From assembly GCA_934364795.1 (NCBI GenBank), contig CAKRMK010000003.1, positions 81,770 through 145,769 on the forward strand: a stretch of 64,000 bases of DNA. Direction: 5' to 3'. Positions 8,817 through 17,109 of the stretch are shown here, one piece after another. The DNA comes from an uncultured Blautia sp. Its GTDB lineage: Bacteria > Bacillota > Clostridia > Lachnospirales > Lachnospiraceae. The notes under the pieces were generated by a model. That model saw only the letters and a program-made list of their open reading frames with translations, was not told the origin of the DNA and made no database searches. The stretch's first letter is position 1, and every line of letters begins with the position of its first letter. The position numbers and the translations under genes were made by a program.

Positions 8817-9725
8817 TTATTTCATTATCTGCTCTAAATCTTCTGTTGTCTGAATATTATATGTCTTTACCTCTGGTGCAATCTTTTTCATAAACCCAGC
8901 CAGAGTCTTTCCAGGTCCGATTTCCACAAATGTATCTACGCCTTCTGTAATCATTTTTTCCACACTCTGCTGCCATCTTACAGAAGAAGAAATCTGTCTT
9001 GCAAGAAGCTCTTCTGTTTCTTTGATATCTGTTACATATTCAGCAGTTACATTGGTTACATATGGAATTTTTAAAGGATTGAATTCTACTTTTTCCAATT
9101 CCTTTTTCAGTTTTTCTCCTGCATCCCGAAGCAGTGAAGAATGAAATGGACCGCTTACCACAAGAGGTAAAACTCTTCTTGCGCCAGCCTCTTTCAGCTT
9201 TAAAGAAGCCTCTTCTACAGCTGTTTTTGGACCTGTAATTACGATCTGGCCGGGACAGTTATAATTGGCAATTTCTGCTTTTGTACCGGAAATTACAGTT
9301 TCAATTGCCTGTGCCTCCAGACCAAGAACTGCAGCCATAGAACCCTGACCAGCCGGAACTGCCTGTTCCATAAGGATCCCTCTTTTTCTTACAGTTGTAA
9401 TGGCATCTTTCACACTCATACCGCCTGAAACGGAGATTGCACAGTATTCTCCAAGGCTTAAGCCTGCAGTTACATCTGGATGAATTCCATACTCTTCTAC
9501 TACTTTTTCCATCGCAAGACAGGTAGTAACCAACGCAGCCTGAGTATATTCTGTAAGGTTAAGTCTGTCATTTTTTTCAAAACAAAGTGCTTTCATATCA
9601 AGAGAAAGCCACTGGCTTGCCTGATCAAAAATCTCTCGGGCAGAAGGATATTTTTCATAAAAGTCCTGTCCCATACCAGCTTTTTGAGCACCTTGTCCAG
9701 GAAAAATAAATGCAATCTTACTCAT
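8817..9725 (-). CDS. fabD: Malonyl-CoA:ACP transacylase FabD
   Basis: A 302-residue transacylase that loads malonyl groups from CoA onto ACP. The N-terminus FIFPGQGAQKAGMGQDF is diagnostic. The nucleophile is S90 in AGLSLGEYCA, and the second catalytic residue is the histidine in VVSGPFHSSLL. The ATG overlaps the end of fabK by 8 bases and has an AAAGGAACCGGAA ribosome site. Confidence 0.96.
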   Translation of the reverse strand: MSKIAFIFPGQGAQKAGMGQDFYEKYPSAREIFDQASQWLSLDMKALCFEKNDRLNLTEYTQAALVTTCLAMEKVVEEYGIHPDVTAGLSLGEYCAISVSGGMSVKDAITTVRKRGILMEQAVPAGQGSMAAVLGLEAQAIETVISGTKAEIANYNCPGQIVITGPKTAVEEASLKLKEAGARRVLPLVVSGPFHSSLLRDAGEKLKKELEKVEFNPLKIPYVTNVTAEYVTDIKETEELLARQISSSVRWQQSVEKMITEGVDTFVEIGPGKTLAGFMKKIAPEVKTYNIQTTEDLEQIMK

Positions 9726-10656
9726 AAATTCCGGTTCCTTTCAGTAATGTATCGGTCTCTTTTACAAGCTTTTGGATCAGCTCGCTGCAGCTTAACTGCT
9801 CTTTTACCAGTCCTGCACTTTGTCCTGCCATGACGCTTCCCATCTTTACATCTCCGTCAACAACAGCACGGCGAAGACTGCCTAAAGTCATTTGTTCCAG
9901 TTCCTCAAAAGGAACTCCTTCTGCTTCTTTTTTCAGATATTCCTTTGTCATCTGATTACGAAGGGCCCTCACTGGATGTCCTGTAGAACGACCGGTTACT
10001 TTGGTATCAATGTCCTTTGCTTTCAGTATCATATCTTTGTAATTCTGATGCGCCCAGCACTCATTGGTTGCCACAAAATGTGTTCCCATCTGAACAGCTT
10101 TCGCCCCTAACATAAAGGCTGCTGCAATCCCTCTTCCATCTGCAATTCCACCGGCTGCAATAACTGGAATATTTACGGCATCCACAATTTGAGGTACCAG
10201 AACCATGGTAGTTGTCTCCCCTATATGCCCGCCGGATTCACAGCCTTCTGCAACAACTGCATCGGCACCACAGCGTTCCATTCTCTTTGCATGCGCCACA
10301 GAAGCAATAACAGGGATAATCTTTACCCCCGCCTCTTTCCACATTTTCATGTACTTTTCCGGGTTTCCTGCACCAGTTGTAACAACGGGAACTTTTTCCT
10401 CTACAATAACCTGTGCAATCTCATCTGCATATGGACTCATAAGCATAATATTTACACCAAATGGTTTGTCTGTAAGCTTTTTTACTTTCTGAACCTGCTG
10501 ACGTACCCATTCAGCCGGAGCACTGGCAGCTCCGATAAGTCCCAGTCCGCCTGCTTCTGAAACTGCTGCTGCAAGATGGTATTCTGCTACCCAGGCCATA
10601 CCGCCCTGAATGATGGGATATTCAATTCCAAGTAGTTCTGTAACTTCTGTTTTCAT
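9718..10656 (-). CDS. fabK: FMN-dependent enoyl-ACP reductase II FabK
   Basis: A 312-residue TIM-barrel flavoprotein of the nitronate-monooxygenase/FabK family that reduces trans-2-enoyl-ACP, the last step of each cycle. It shows GIEYPIIQGGMAW at the N-terminus, the catalytic-type histidine in EGCESGGHIGE, and phosphate-binding glycines in IAAGGIADGRG. I start it at ATG 10656 with GGAG 6 bases upstream; the frame extends to a TTG at 10668 that overlaps that ribosome site. There is no FabI homologue in the operon, so this organism should be insensitive to triclosan-type FabI inhibitors if FabK is its only enoyl reductase. A plain nitronate monooxygenase is unlikely given the operon. Confidence 0.94.
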   Translation of the reverse strand: MKTEVTELLGIEYPIIQGGMAWVAEYHLAAAVSEAGGLGLIGAASAPAEWVRQQVQKVKKLTDKPFGVNIMLMSPYADEIAQVIVEEKVPVVTTGAGNPEKYMKMWKEAGVKIIPVIASVAHAKRMERCGADAVVAEGCESGGHIGETTTMVLVPQIVDAVNIPVIAAGGIADGRGIAAAFMLGAKAVQMGTHFVATNECWAHQNYKDMILKAKDIDTKVTGRSTGHPVRALRNQMTKEYLKKEAEGVPFEELEQMTLGSLRRAVVDGDVKMGSVMAGQSAGLVKEQLSCSELIQKLVKETDTLLKGTGIYE

Positions 10657-10703
10657 AAAAATCTCCAATCTTTTTGACTGTCAAATGCTCTTTCACACAA
10701 ACT

Positions 10704-10925
10704 TTAGCGATTCTGCAGGTAATTTTCCACATCGCCAATGGTTCTGATATTTTCAAGATCTTCTGTCGGAATCTCTACCTCAAATTCCTCTTCCAGTGCC
10801 ATTACCATTTCAAAAAGATCCAGAGAATCAGCACCAAGATCTTCTTTAAAAGATGTTTCAGGGGTCATTTCATTTACATCTGCTCCTAATGAATCTGCTG
10901 CAATTTCTTTGATTTTTTCTAACAT
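10704..10925 (-). CDS. acpP: Acyl carrier protein
   Basis: A 73-residue, strongly acidic four-helix protein that carries the growing acyl chain on phosphopantetheine. The attachment serine is S34 in LGADSLDLFEMV. Length and the C-terminal TIGDVENYL pattern are canonical. GGAGA precedes the ATG. Its place between fabH and fabK is the usual one in Gram-positive fab clusters. Confidence 0.97.
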   Translation of the reverse strand: MLEKIKEIAADSLGADVNEMTPETSFKEDLGADSLDLFEMVMALEEEFEVEIPTEDLENIRTIGDVENYLQNR

Positions 10926-10972
10926 TTTATTGTTCTCCTTTTTCTTTAACTTGTATGATTTCTGCGGTTATT

Positions 10973-11941
10973 TTACCAGTTCAGCAAACTGGCACCGTAA
11001 GTAAATCCCCCTCCAAATCCGGAAAAAACGAGCCAGTCACCTGTGTTTAATCTTCCTTTTTTGTTCCATTCATCCAGAAGAATGGGGATACTTGCAGAGG
11101 AAGTATTTCCTAGCATTTCTATGTTCATCGGAAACTTTTCCAAAGGTTCTTTCAGATGTTTTGCAACAGAAAAAACAATTCTCTGGTTGGCCTGATGAAG
11201 CATATAATAGCGAATATCTTCTTTATTTTTTCCAGCTTTTTTCAACACTTCCTGAATCACTTCCGGAACTTTTGAAACAGCAAATTTGAATACTTCTTTG
11301 CCGTCCATCCGCATATAGGTAGAAGAAAAATCTGGGTTTTTTGTTACGTATTCCGGTTGATTTCTGCTGTCACAGGTGAGGGCTTTTCCTCCATTTCCAA
11401 TGGAATGCGTAGCCTGAATATATGTGGCAGACTCTTCTGCTTCCAGTACTACAGCACCTGCGCCATCTCCAAATAACACACATGTACTTCGGTCCTGCCA
11501 GTTTGTAAGATGGGAAAGTGCTTCTGCACCGATCACCAGCGCAGTACGGTAAATTTGCTGTCCCAGATATGCCTGCGCTGTATTTAATGCCACCAAAAAG
11601 CCAGTACAGGCACTGTTTAAATCAAAACAAGTGGCATTATCTGCACCGATTATTTCCTGTACCTGACAGGCTGTACACGGCATTATTTTTTCTGCTGACA
11701 TGGTAGAAACCAGTATCAGATCAATTTCATCCGGCTGCATCTTTGCTGCTTCAAGTGCAGCCTGGGCTGCTTTGGATGCCATCTGGGAAACGGTTTCAGC
11801 CTTTGTTGCAATATGTCTTTGACCAATTCCGGTTCGTCCACGGATCCACTCATCACTTGTATCCATCATGTGGGATAATTTATTGTTATCCCACACCTGA
11901 ACCGGCCTGTAAGAACCGGTTCCCTTTATTTTTCCAAACAT
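10973..11941 (-). CDS. fabH: 3-oxoacyl-ACP synthase III (KAS III), chain initiation
   Basis: A 322-residue thiolase-fold enzyme that condenses an acyl-CoA primer with malonyl-ACP. The catalytic residues are C112 in LNSACTGF, the histidine in MLHQANQRI and the asparagine in MLGNTSSAS. It is the first gene of the operon, with a GGAGG ribosome site and a strong promoter plus FabT-like operator upstream. Substrate preference (straight or branched primers) cannot be read from the sequence. Confidence 0.96.
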   Translation of the reverse strand: MFGKIKGTGSYRPVQVWDNNKLSHMMDTSDEWIRGRTGIGQRHIATKAETVSQMASKAAQAALEAAKMQPDEIDLILVSTMSAEKIMPCTACQVQEIIGADNATCFDLNSACTGFLVALNTAQAYLGQQIYRTALVIGAEALSHLTNWQDRSTCVLFGDGAGAVVLEAEESATYIQATHSIGNGGKALTCDSRNQPEYVTKNPDFSSTYMRMDGKEVFKFAVSKVPEVIQEVLKKAGKNKEDIRYYMLHQANQRIVFSVAKHLKEPLEKFPMNIEMLGNTSSASIPILLDEWNKKGRLNTGDWLVFSGFGGGFTYGASLLNW

Positions 11942-12006
11942 AATACCCTCCAGGTATATTCTTTTTGTGGTATTGTATTTTCAACCATTTATTTTTGTTT
12001 TAAAAT

Positions 12007-12023
12007 AGTTTGATTATCAAAGT
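12007..12023. promoter_or_regulatory. FabT-like operator overlapping the fabH promoter
   Basis: AGTTTGATTATCAAAGT is a near-perfect palindrome centred at 12015 and matches the TTTGANTNTCAAA box bound by FabT in streptococci and lactococci. It overlaps the -10 hexamer of the fabH promoter by about 3 bases and extends over the likely transcription start, as expected for a repressor site. Confidence 0.85.
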
Positions 12024-12048
12024 ATATCACAAAATGTCTATTTGTCAA
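12021..12048 (-). promoter_or_regulatory. Sigma-A promoter of the fab/acc operon
   Basis: Minus strand: consensus -35 TTGACA (12043-12048), a 16-base spacer ending in TGTGA, and -10 TATACT (12021-12026) preceded by TGA, an extended -10. It lies about 80 bases upstream of the fabH ATG. It is among the best promoters in the window, consistent with a strong promoter held down by the overlapping operator. Confidence 0.88.
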
Positions 12049-12129
12049 CAGAATTTAATTGGGTTTCGTACATATTTTTTATTGTGAAAAGAAAATGGAG
12101 ATTAATTTTCTTTTTTTACAGTACAAAAA

Positions 12130-12193
12130 AACAGCTTTGTTCTATGTATTTCCACGTTTTTTTACGAGAAACACATAGTAACATAGCTGTTCG
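12130..12193. terminator. Long imperfect hairpin between the fab operon and the transglutaminase gene
   Basis: ACAGCTTTGTTCTATGTATT pairs with AACATAGTAACATAGCTGT-like sequence around a loop at about 12153-12163, giving a stem of roughly 20 pairs with a few mismatches. It is bordered by A-rich sequence on the left and T-rich sequence on the right. It lies between a promoter reading left and a gene ending at 12381, so its role is unclear: terminator of a small transcript, or boundary between domains. The spacer 11942-12380 otherwise holds the fab promoter and a repeat element, and no gene. Confidence 0.5.
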
Positions 12194-12261
12194 TTTGTTA
12201 AATTTCTAAAAGATATTTCAGACAAAATATTCGTTAAAACTTATAAGAAATTTTATCTGTC

Positions 12262-12349
12262 CAGACCGTATTTGAAAAAGGCTTTATGCAAAGTATACCG
12301 CAAAGTAGAGCACACAAATTGCAGAAATAATTTTTTCAAACAGGCTTTA
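12262..12349. repeat. Dispersed inverted-terminal-repeat element, short copy (88 bp)
   Basis: Left end CAGACCGTATTTGAAAAAG, right end TTTTTTCAAACAGGCTTTA. The interior TATACCGCAAAGTAGAGC followed by CACAAATTGCAGAAAT matches the core of the copy at 6646-6809 but lacks its central 75 bases. It is 31 bases beyond the stop of the transglutaminase gene and could act as its terminator. Confidence 0.8.
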
Positions 12350-12380
12350 ATGTACTTCTACGGGCTATTGCTTTACTGAA

Positions 12381-14705
12381 CTACTTCCTGACAGTTACTT
12401 TACAGATAATCTTTTTACTTCCCGACTTTATTGTAATTGTCGCGTTTCCCTTTTTCCTGGCAGTGATTTTGCCTTTTGCACTCACTGTTGCAACTTTTTT
12501 ATTGGAGCTTTTGTAGGTTACTTTTTGCTGACTTGTAACTGGAAAAACATTAACTTTTAGCTGAAAGGTTTTTCCTTTTTTCTGCAAAATAATATTTTTT
12601 TTCTTAACTGATAAGGCAGTTGTTTTTACTGTTTTGTTCTGAACTTTAACATTAAAAATCTGCTGTTTTCCATTCGTATATGTTACTGTAATAGTCGCTT
12701 TGCCTGCCTTTTTGGCAGTTATTTTTCCAGTTTTACTGCTAATTACAGCCACTTTGGAATTGGATGTTTTTACTTTCTTTAACTTCCTGTTGACCTTGTA
12801 GGACTGCTTTACACGCAAAGTAAGCGCCGTAGTTTTGGAAGGGATTGGAGTTGCAGTTGGTTTTGGCTTTGCGGTCGGTGATACGGTTGGCGTTGCACTT
12901 GGTTTCGGCTTTGCGGTCGGTGCTGCGCTTGGCGTCGCGCTTGGTTTTGGCTTTGCGGTCGGTGATACGGTTGGCGTCGCACTTGGCTTCGGTGCTGCGG
13001 TTGGCGTCGCACTTGGTTTCGGTGCTGCGGTTGGCGTCGCACTTGGTTTCGGTGCTGCGGTTGGCGTCGCACTTGGCTTCGGTGCTGCGGTTGGTGTCGC
13101 ACTTGGTTTCGGTGCTGCGGTTGGTGTCGCACTTGGCTTCGGTGCTGCGGTTGGTGTCGCACTTGGCTTCGGTGCTGCGGTCGCAGTCGGCGCTAATGTT
13201 GGTATTTTACTTATAGATGGCGCTTCGCTGGGAAGTGGCGCCTCTGTTGCAGCTGGCGCTTCACTTACGGTTGGTGCTTCGCTTACGGATGGCGCTTCAC
13301 TGGGAAGGGGCTCCTCTGTCACACTTGGGACTGGAATTGTACTTGGCGTTGGTGTCACAGTCACAATATTTTCCAGATAACTATTTACCTCTAATACCGG
13401 CAGAATATATTTCGGTGAAGGTACCGACGCATCTGTAGATGTAGAAAAGCTGGTATATTCTTCTCTTTCTTCGCCTATTGTAATATACCTTCCCTTTGTA
13501 TTTCGTCCAACAAGAAGATAATCATCATAAAACACCCCGGCTATTCTGCTGTCATCCCATGTGGCATCTACCATATACCATTTGCCATCTTCCATTCGTA
13601 TATAGTTCCACATATGGGCTTCTCCTGTACCATTTAATGTACTCTTTGCAAGACCACTGACACAGGCACAGTTTATTCCCAGATAATAGCAGAGAATTTT
13701 CATGGATTTGGCATATCCCTCACATACAAATCCCGGATCCGGATCCAGAAAAAGGGAAGCCGCAGTATGCACCCACAGCGTTCCATCATTTGTATATGTC
13801 ACTTTTTTACATATATAATCATGAATTATTTTTACTTTTTCATACTCACTTTTTCCCTGAATTTCCCCCTCTAAATACGACACAGTTTTCTGCACAGCCG
13901 TCATAAAATCTGCCATTTTCTGATGTGCATTGGTACTGATTTCTCGATTTTCAGGATGAAACTCAATTGCGGAAATACGGCCAATCATCTGAACTGGATT
14001 GTTTGCATCTTTAGAAGCACTTATTTTATATTGATAAGAACAGCCCCGAAACCAGAATGCCTGTGGATAGTCATAGGAAAAAGCATCGGTAGCCGCCTGA
14101 ATGATACTTTTTACGCTGTTTCCGGCGGCAATATATGCATCATTCCTTACAATCGTCGCTTTTCCATCCTCATCCTTCTGAACTTCAGCCTCAAATGTAA
14201 CTGCGTCCGGCAATGTATATTCAAAGGTTACTGTATCAAGAAAATCGGCATAATTTACAATATAATTTTCGACTAATTTATCATAAAATGCCTTTGAATT
14301 TCCCTCCAGCTGGCTGCCATAACTGTCCGTGTAGGAAACCAAAGAAAACAGACTGATTCCGTCATTCCACGCATCAAGGGAAACGGCTCCGGATGTGACC
14401 GCACCTGACTCTGTTATCATAATCGGCTCGTCATCCCAGCTTTTTTCTTCTCCGAATTCAAGCGAATCCTCTGATTCAAACTGGATTTCTTCATTTTCTG
14501 CATCATCATTTTCCGCATCGTCAGACACCACATCTTCAGACTCCACACCATCAAACTCTACATCATTAAACTCTGATGCTTCTTCTGCAATAAATCCATC
14601 CATTTCATAATTTTCTGTTTCCTGTGCATTTGCTATTGTTCCCAGGGATTGCAGCAGCAACACCCCGGCCAGAAATGCAGCCTCATATTTTTTTATTTTT
14701 TTCAC
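12381..14705 (-). CDS. Secreted transglutaminase-like protein with Pro-rich repeats and bacterial Ig-like (Big_2) modules
   Basis: A 774-residue exported protein. The start is GTG 14705 with GGAGG 6 bases upstream; a longer frame has no ribosome site. After a signal peptide (about 1-27, ending TIANAQ) comes an acidic Glu/Asp/Ser stretch. A transglutaminase/protease-like core at about residues 300-410 carries a Cys-His-Asp triad: Cys in PGFVCEGYAK, His in GEAHMWNYI, Asp in MVDATWDD. A long Pro/Thr/Ser/Ala linker follows with seven TAAPKPSATP decamers and three 14-residue variants. Two Big_2-type domains end the protein (VATVSAKGKITARKKGNATI is the typical signature). There is no LPXTG or C-terminal membrane helix, so surface attachment may be via the Big_2 modules. 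It may crosslink or cleave cell-surface peptides; substrate unknown. Confidence 0.85.
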   Translation of the reverse strand: MKKIKKYEAAFLAGVLLLQSLGTIANAQETENYEMDGFIAEEASEFNDVEFDGVESEDVVSDDAENDDAENEEIQFESEDSLEFGEEKSWDDEPIMITESGAVTSGAVSLDAWNDGISLFSLVSYTDSYGSQLEGNSKAFYDKLVENYIVNYADFLDTVTFEYTLPDAVTFEAEVQKDEDGKATIVRNDAYIAAGNSVKSIIQAATDAFSYDYPQAFWFRGCSYQYKISASKDANNPVQMIGRISAIEFHPENREISTNAHQKMADFMTAVQKTVSYLEGEIQGKSEYEKVKIIHDYICKKVTYTNDGTLWVHTAASLFLDPDPGFVCEGYAKSMKILCYYLGINCACVSGLAKSTLNGTGEAHMWNYIRMEDGKWYMVDATWDDSRIAGVFYDDYLLVGRNTKGRYITIGEEREEYTSFSTSTDASVPSPKYILPVLEVNSYLENIVTVTPTPSTIPVPSVTEEPLPSEAPSVSEAPTVSEAPAATEAPLPSEAPSISKIPTLAPTATAAPKPSATPTAAPKPSATPTAAPKPSATPTAAPKPSATPTAAPKPSATPTAAPKPSATPTAAPKPSATPTVSPTAKPKPSATPSAAPTAKPKPSATPTVSPTAKPKPTATPIPSKTTALTLRVKQSYKVNRKLKKVKTSNSKVAVISSKTGKITAKKAGKATITVTYTNGKQQIFNVKVQNKTVKTTALSVKKKNIILQKKGKTFQLKVNVFPVTSQQKVTYKSSNKKVATVSAKGKITARKKGNATITIKSGSKKIICKVTVRK
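12850..13200. repeat. In-frame tandem repeat, 30-bp and 42-bp units
   Basis: Seven 30-bp units begin near 12991 and recur exactly every 30 bases to 13171 (GGTGCTGCGGTTGG at each start). They are flanked on the left by three 42-bp units containing the same bases plus a 12-bp insert. They encode TAAPKPSATP and TVSPTAKPKPSATP in the transglutaminase-like protein. Units differ mainly by third-position T/C changes, so copies are recent and length is probably variable between strains. Confidence 0.93.
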
Positions 14706-14800
14706 GTATATCCTCCAATCAAAATCAGTTGCTTTTATGCAAAATAGATTTTTCAATCATGCATTCAAATCTATATTTATTTTACATCAACTGTCTTATG

Positions 14801-14829
14801 TTGCACAATCTTTTTTTATTGGGTATAAT
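14801..14829 (+). promoter_or_regulatory. Sigma-A promoter of the DUF2142 gene
   Basis: TTGCAC (14801-14806), 17-base spacer, TATAAT (14824-14829), about 90 bases upstream of the ATG at 14920. The region 14706-14919 separates two divergent genes and holds no other gene. Confidence 0.8.
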
Positions 14830-14919
14830 ACTCTAAAATACACAGACTGCAGGTTATCTTTTTATAGCAATATAGTTTACATAAAGCGGCCAGACAGTCA
14901 GAACTATGGAGACAAAAAA

Positions 14920-16917
14920 ATGAATCAAACACGGAAAATGCCCAAGCACTTATGTGCCTTTTTTATTCTGCTATGTGCAATCAGCGGAATTTGTATTCTG
15001 GTTTATAAAAGCCAGTTTCGCTTTGATCTGCACCAGCCGATCCAGTATATCATGATGACTACTCACAAGGACACGCAGGAGGTAATACTTTCCCAGGATT
15101 CCCCCCAGTTGTCCGAAAGTTTCCTCTGCACGGTTCCTGAATTGAAAAAATTTTCCATGGAATGCAGTGTCCAAAATGTAAATTCAAAGGCAAAACTTTC
15201 TATAACTTTGTCAAATGCCAATACCGGAGAAATTTATTATCACTCCAGAAAAAAGGTCAAAACTTTCCAGTCAGAGGACTCTCATACTATTAAATGTGGT
15301 CTGGATGAAAACTTTTTTCCAGATGAGGGAGCATTATTAACACTCACACTGGAACTGGAAAATGCTCAGGATACCACACTGAATTTTACTGCCAACAAAA
15401 AACAGACCCTTGTAAAATCCTTTAATTTTGACGAAAATGAACGCACAAATATTATTTATTCCCTTAGTTACGGTGACAACAATTTTATGTTTTATCTGTA
15501 CATTATCCTGTGCGTTATGCTGCTTTTCCTGACAGGCTTAAGTTTTTATCTGATCATTGTACGCCATAAAAAAGTACAGCAGTTTTTTATTCCAATAGCC
15601 TTATCTCTTGGAATTATTTTTCAAGGGCTGATCACAGTTCACGGAGTTCCTGATGAACCCACGCACCTTGATACTGCCTATAAGTATTCTAATCAAATAC
15701 TTTTGGTAGGGAACCCTGATGTTCCAGGTACTATTTACAAACGTGAGTGTGACGCCAAGTTAAGTGACATGTTAAGTAATGGTCTGGAAAGTAACTCTTA
15801 TTACCAATTACTGTACCATACCTTTGAACGTGCATCAGATACCAACCTTATTACCGTCACCTATTCTGATGCCTCCCATCTGGTACCCGCCATTGTATAT
15901 TTTCCTGCGGCACTTGGTATCAGCGTTGGCAGAATTCTGGGACTTTCTGCAATGTTTACGTATCAGTTAGGAAGGGTGTTTAACCTGATCGCATTTATCC
16001 TTCTGGTGCAATGTGCCATCTGCATTACACCTTATTGGAAAAACCTTTTCGCTACATTAGGAATCCTTCCAATAACCTTACAACAGGCAGCTTCCGCTTC
16101 ATATGATGCTATTATAAACGGAATTATCTTTCTTTTTATTGCCATGTGTTTCCTGTTATCAGGCAGCACACAGCACAAAAAAAGCCAGTTAATTCTTACT
16201 GGATTATTTGCCCTTTTTGTTGCTTCTGTAAAAGGCGGAGTTTACCTTCCGCTTCTGCTGCTTTTACTCTTGTTTATTCCACATAAGCATAGAGAAAAAA
16301 GCTGGAAAAAGCTGATTATCAAGCTCCTTCCAGTAGCAGTAATTGGTATATTTTTCATCGTTATAGCACTTATAAAGTTTATGCCTCTGCTGTCTAATCT
16401 GTTCGCTGCAGATGCAAATCCAGACCCGGAGACATCACTGTATTCAATCTCCTATGTACTCCACAATCCACTGCAGACCGTTTATCTTCTCTGGAATACC
16501 CTAATAAAAGTAGGAGATGATCTTATCCGCGGTATGTTCGGAGGTATGCTTTCCTGGCTGGATGTAAAAATGAACTGGTTCTTTATCATTATTTTCCTTA
16601 TCAGCACATTGCTACTGATAAATACAAAAAATGACAGCCATTATTTTTCCAGAAAAAAAAGGATGCTTATCACAATGAGTTATCTTTGCTCCAGCTTACT
16701 GATTATACTTTCTATGCTTGTGGGCTATACCAAGATGAAATACAATTATATCCAGGGGCTCCAGGGACGTTATTTCATCCCATTTGCTCCTGCAATGTTC
16801 TCTCTTGCCACCACAAAAATGGTATCCGTTGATGCAAAGCAATGCTCCAGAATCTGGGAAATTATCATGATTACAGAGATACTGTTGATATTAGAAACGA
16901 CCACTATGATCCTATAG
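14920..16917 (+). CDS. DUF2142-family polytopic membrane protein, candidate GT-C glycosyltransferase
   Basis: A 665-residue membrane protein. ATG 14920 follows GGAGA; the frame is open from 14737 without a ribosome site. There is one N-terminal membrane helix (about 10-32), a roughly 170-residue extracytoplasmic domain, then about ten further helices. The motif HGVPDEPTHLDTAYKYSN after the second helix matches the DUF2142 signature (PDEP-H), resembling the acidic first-loop motif of GT-C enzymes that use polyprenyl-phosphate sugars outside the membrane. It is convergent with the envelope polysaccharide operon and has its own promoter. I infer that it transfers a sugar onto the exported polymer, the sugar donor being made by the GT2/DUF2304 pair at 33-34 kb. 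Direct functional proof for this family is lacking. Confidence 0.75.
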   Translation: MNQTRKMPKHLCAFFILLCAISGICILVYKSQFRFDLHQPIQYIMMTTHKDTQEVILSQDSPQLSESFLCTVPELKKFSMECSVQNVNSKAKLSITLSNANTGEIYYHSRKKVKTFQSEDSHTIKCGLDENFFPDEGALLTLTLELENAQDTTLNFTANKKQTLVKSFNFDENERTNIIYSLSYGDNNFMFYLYIILCVMLLFLTGLSFYLIIVRHKKVQQFFIPIALSLGIIFQGLITVHGVPDEPTHLDTAYKYSNQILLVGNPDVPGTIYKRECDAKLSDMLSNGLESNSYYQLLYHTFERASDTNLITVTYSDASHLVPAIVYFPAALGISVGRILGLSAMFTYQLGRVFNLIAFILLVQCAICITPYWKNLFATLGILPITLQQAASASYDAIINGIIFLFIAMCFLLSGSTQHKKSQLILTGLFALFVASVKGGVYLPLLLLLLLFIPHKHREKSWKKLIIKLLPVAVIGIFFIVIALIKFMPLLSNLFAADANPDPETSLYSISYVLHNPLQTVYLLWNTLIKVGDDLIRGMFGGMLSWLDVKMNWFFIIIFLISTLLLINTKNDSHYFSRKKRMLITMSYLCSSLLIILSMLVGYTKMKYNYIQGLQGRYFIPFAPAMFSLATTKMVSVDAKQCSRIWEIIMITEILLILETTTMIL

Positions 16918-16930
16918 TGGTCATTTCTAA
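16893..16930 (+). terminator. Hairpin terminator overlapping the DUF2142 stop codon
   Basis: GACCACTAT (16899-16907) pairs with ATAGTGGTC (16914-16922), and the flanking AGAAA and TTTCT extend the stem. A short T-rich stretch follows. The TAG stop lies in the descending arm. Confidence 0.7.
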
Positions 16931-17033
16931 ATTTAGCCAATTAACACCCTTTTTCCTTCAAAAGCAAAACCATAATGATAGATTTGCTCCTTTTTTCAAA
17001 AAATCCACCGGCATAATATCTGCCGCATAAAAA

Positions 17034-17089
17034 TTGCCCGTCACCTATGGATATAGTAACATTTTACTACACCCACAGAAGACGGGCAA
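17034..17089. terminator. Inverted repeat between convergent genes
   Basis: TTGCCCGTC (17034-17042) and GACGGGCAA (17081-17089) are perfect 9-base complements separated by 38 bases, with A-rich sequence on the left that would be U-rich for minus-strand transcripts. It is likely the terminator of the polysaccharide operon. The rest of 16931-17109 shows no gene. Confidence 0.6.
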
Positions 17090-17109
17090 GGACATTGTTT
17101 TGCAAACAA

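Noticed and set aside
12809..13380. Long open frames on both strands across the Pro-rich repeat (117, 123 and 181 codons)
   Set aside because: They are by-products of the 30/42-bp tandem repeat in the transglutaminase-like gene; they lack ribosome sites and give low-complexity Gly/Val or Arg/His/Gln sequence.
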